Shown piece after piece: positions 5,454 through 5,640 of a DNA stretch of 5,640 bases. The notes beneath the pieces were generated by a model that had not been told where the DNA came from, searched no databases, and worked only from the letters and a program-made list of their open reading frames with translations. This DNA is from REEB481 sp041170785. GTDB lineage: Bacteria > Bacteroidota > Bacteroidia > NS11-12g > UBA955. Every line of letters starts with the position of its first letter. Position 1 is the first letter of the stretch. Location: contig JBEDND010000248.1 in the NCBI GenBank assembly GCA_041170785.1, positions 1 to 5,640 on the forward strand, written 5' to 3'. The translations under genes were made by a program, and so were the position numbers.

Positions 5454-5640
5454 ATGGCAAAACGTTTCATCTTAGGCATCATTACGGGCATCCTGTTGCT
5501 GAGTGCGGCTCCACAGGCAATGGCTCAATGCAACGAACTCTTCCTCAGTGAATACTGCGAAGGAACCGGAAACAACAAGGCGCTGGAAATTTACAATCCC
5601 GGAACAACGGAAGTAGATTTAACCAAATACCGCCTGACCC
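5454..5640 (+). CDS. Exported lamin-tail-domain protein, 5' part only
   Basis: This reading frame begins at ATG 5454 and is still open at the window edge, giving 62 residues. The first 24 or so form a Sec signal peptide: MAKR, a hydrophobic core (ILGIITGILLL) and a cleavage site after AMA (22-24). The next residues, CNELFLSEYCEGTGNNKALEIYN when read across positions 26-48 in pieces, match the start of a lamin-tail domain: LFLSEYxEG, then NNKALEIYNP, then a TEVDLTKYRL strand. Such domains sit at the start of large secreted or cell-surface proteins of Bacteroidota, often with nuclease, adhesion or C-terminal sorting domains further on. Which of these follows here is not visible. Gln before Cys26 breaks a lipobox, so a lipoprotein is unlikely. 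The gene is divergent from the nucleotidase operon. Confidence 0.85.
   Translation, partial: MAKRFILGIITGILLLSAAPQAMAQCNELFLSEYCEGTGNNKALEIYNPGTTEVDLTKYRLT

Noticed and set aside
1..5640. CRISPR arrays, tRNA or rRNA genes, insertion sequences and riboswitches
   Set aside because: No spaced direct repeats, cloverleaf sequences, transposase motifs or terminal inverted repeats were seen, and coding genes leave only one intergenic gap above 100 bases.

Overview
The window looks like a chromosomal segment of a member of the Bacteroidota. Start sites lack strong Shine-Dalgarno sequences. The genes are typical of that phylum: a hotdog thioesterase coupled to an isochorismate synthase, a 5'-nucleotidase split into a lipoprotein half and a Tat-exported half, and a secreted lamin-tail-domain protein. 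Base composition appears close to half G+C by eye. I cannot place the organism below phylum level. I see no mobile elements, CRISPR arrays, tRNA or rRNA genes, and the content reads as core metabolism rather than accessory DNA.

Left part (1-2187): a histidine phosphatase gene on the minus strand is divergent from a two-gene plus-strand unit, a MenI-like hotdog thioesterase followed by a MenF-type isochorismate synthase. The unit's start and stop codons overlap as ATGA. These two enzymes would act at the first step of menaquinone synthesis and at the release of 1,4-dihydroxy-2-naphthoate from its CoA ester. The divergent starts are essentially back to back: the best candidates are TTG at 729 on the minus strand and GTG at 731 on the plus strand. 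There is therefore no ordinary intergenic promoter region.

Middle and right part (2191-5342): four minus-strand genes are packed as a probable operon. In transcription order they are a lipoprotein carrying the 5'-nucleotidase C-terminal (substrate-binding) domain, a Tat-type metallophosphatase carrying the catalytic domain (11-base overlap), a MeaB/ArgK-type GTPase chaperone for methylmalonyl-CoA mutase (3-base gap), and an NADPH-dependent FMN-reductase-like flavoprotein (34-base gap). This operon converges on menF with only 3 bases between the stop codons and no visible terminator.

Right edge (5343-5640): a 111-base divergent intergenic region separates the nucleotidase operon from a plus-strand gene that runs off the window. 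That gene encodes an exported protein whose mature part begins with a lamin-tail domain.

Nothing here is convincingly an undescribed system. The points most worth a second look are the split, order-reversed nucleotidase using two export routes, the non-ATG back-to-back divergent starts, the HGG-to-NGG change in the thioesterase, and the pairing of meaB with a flavin reductase.
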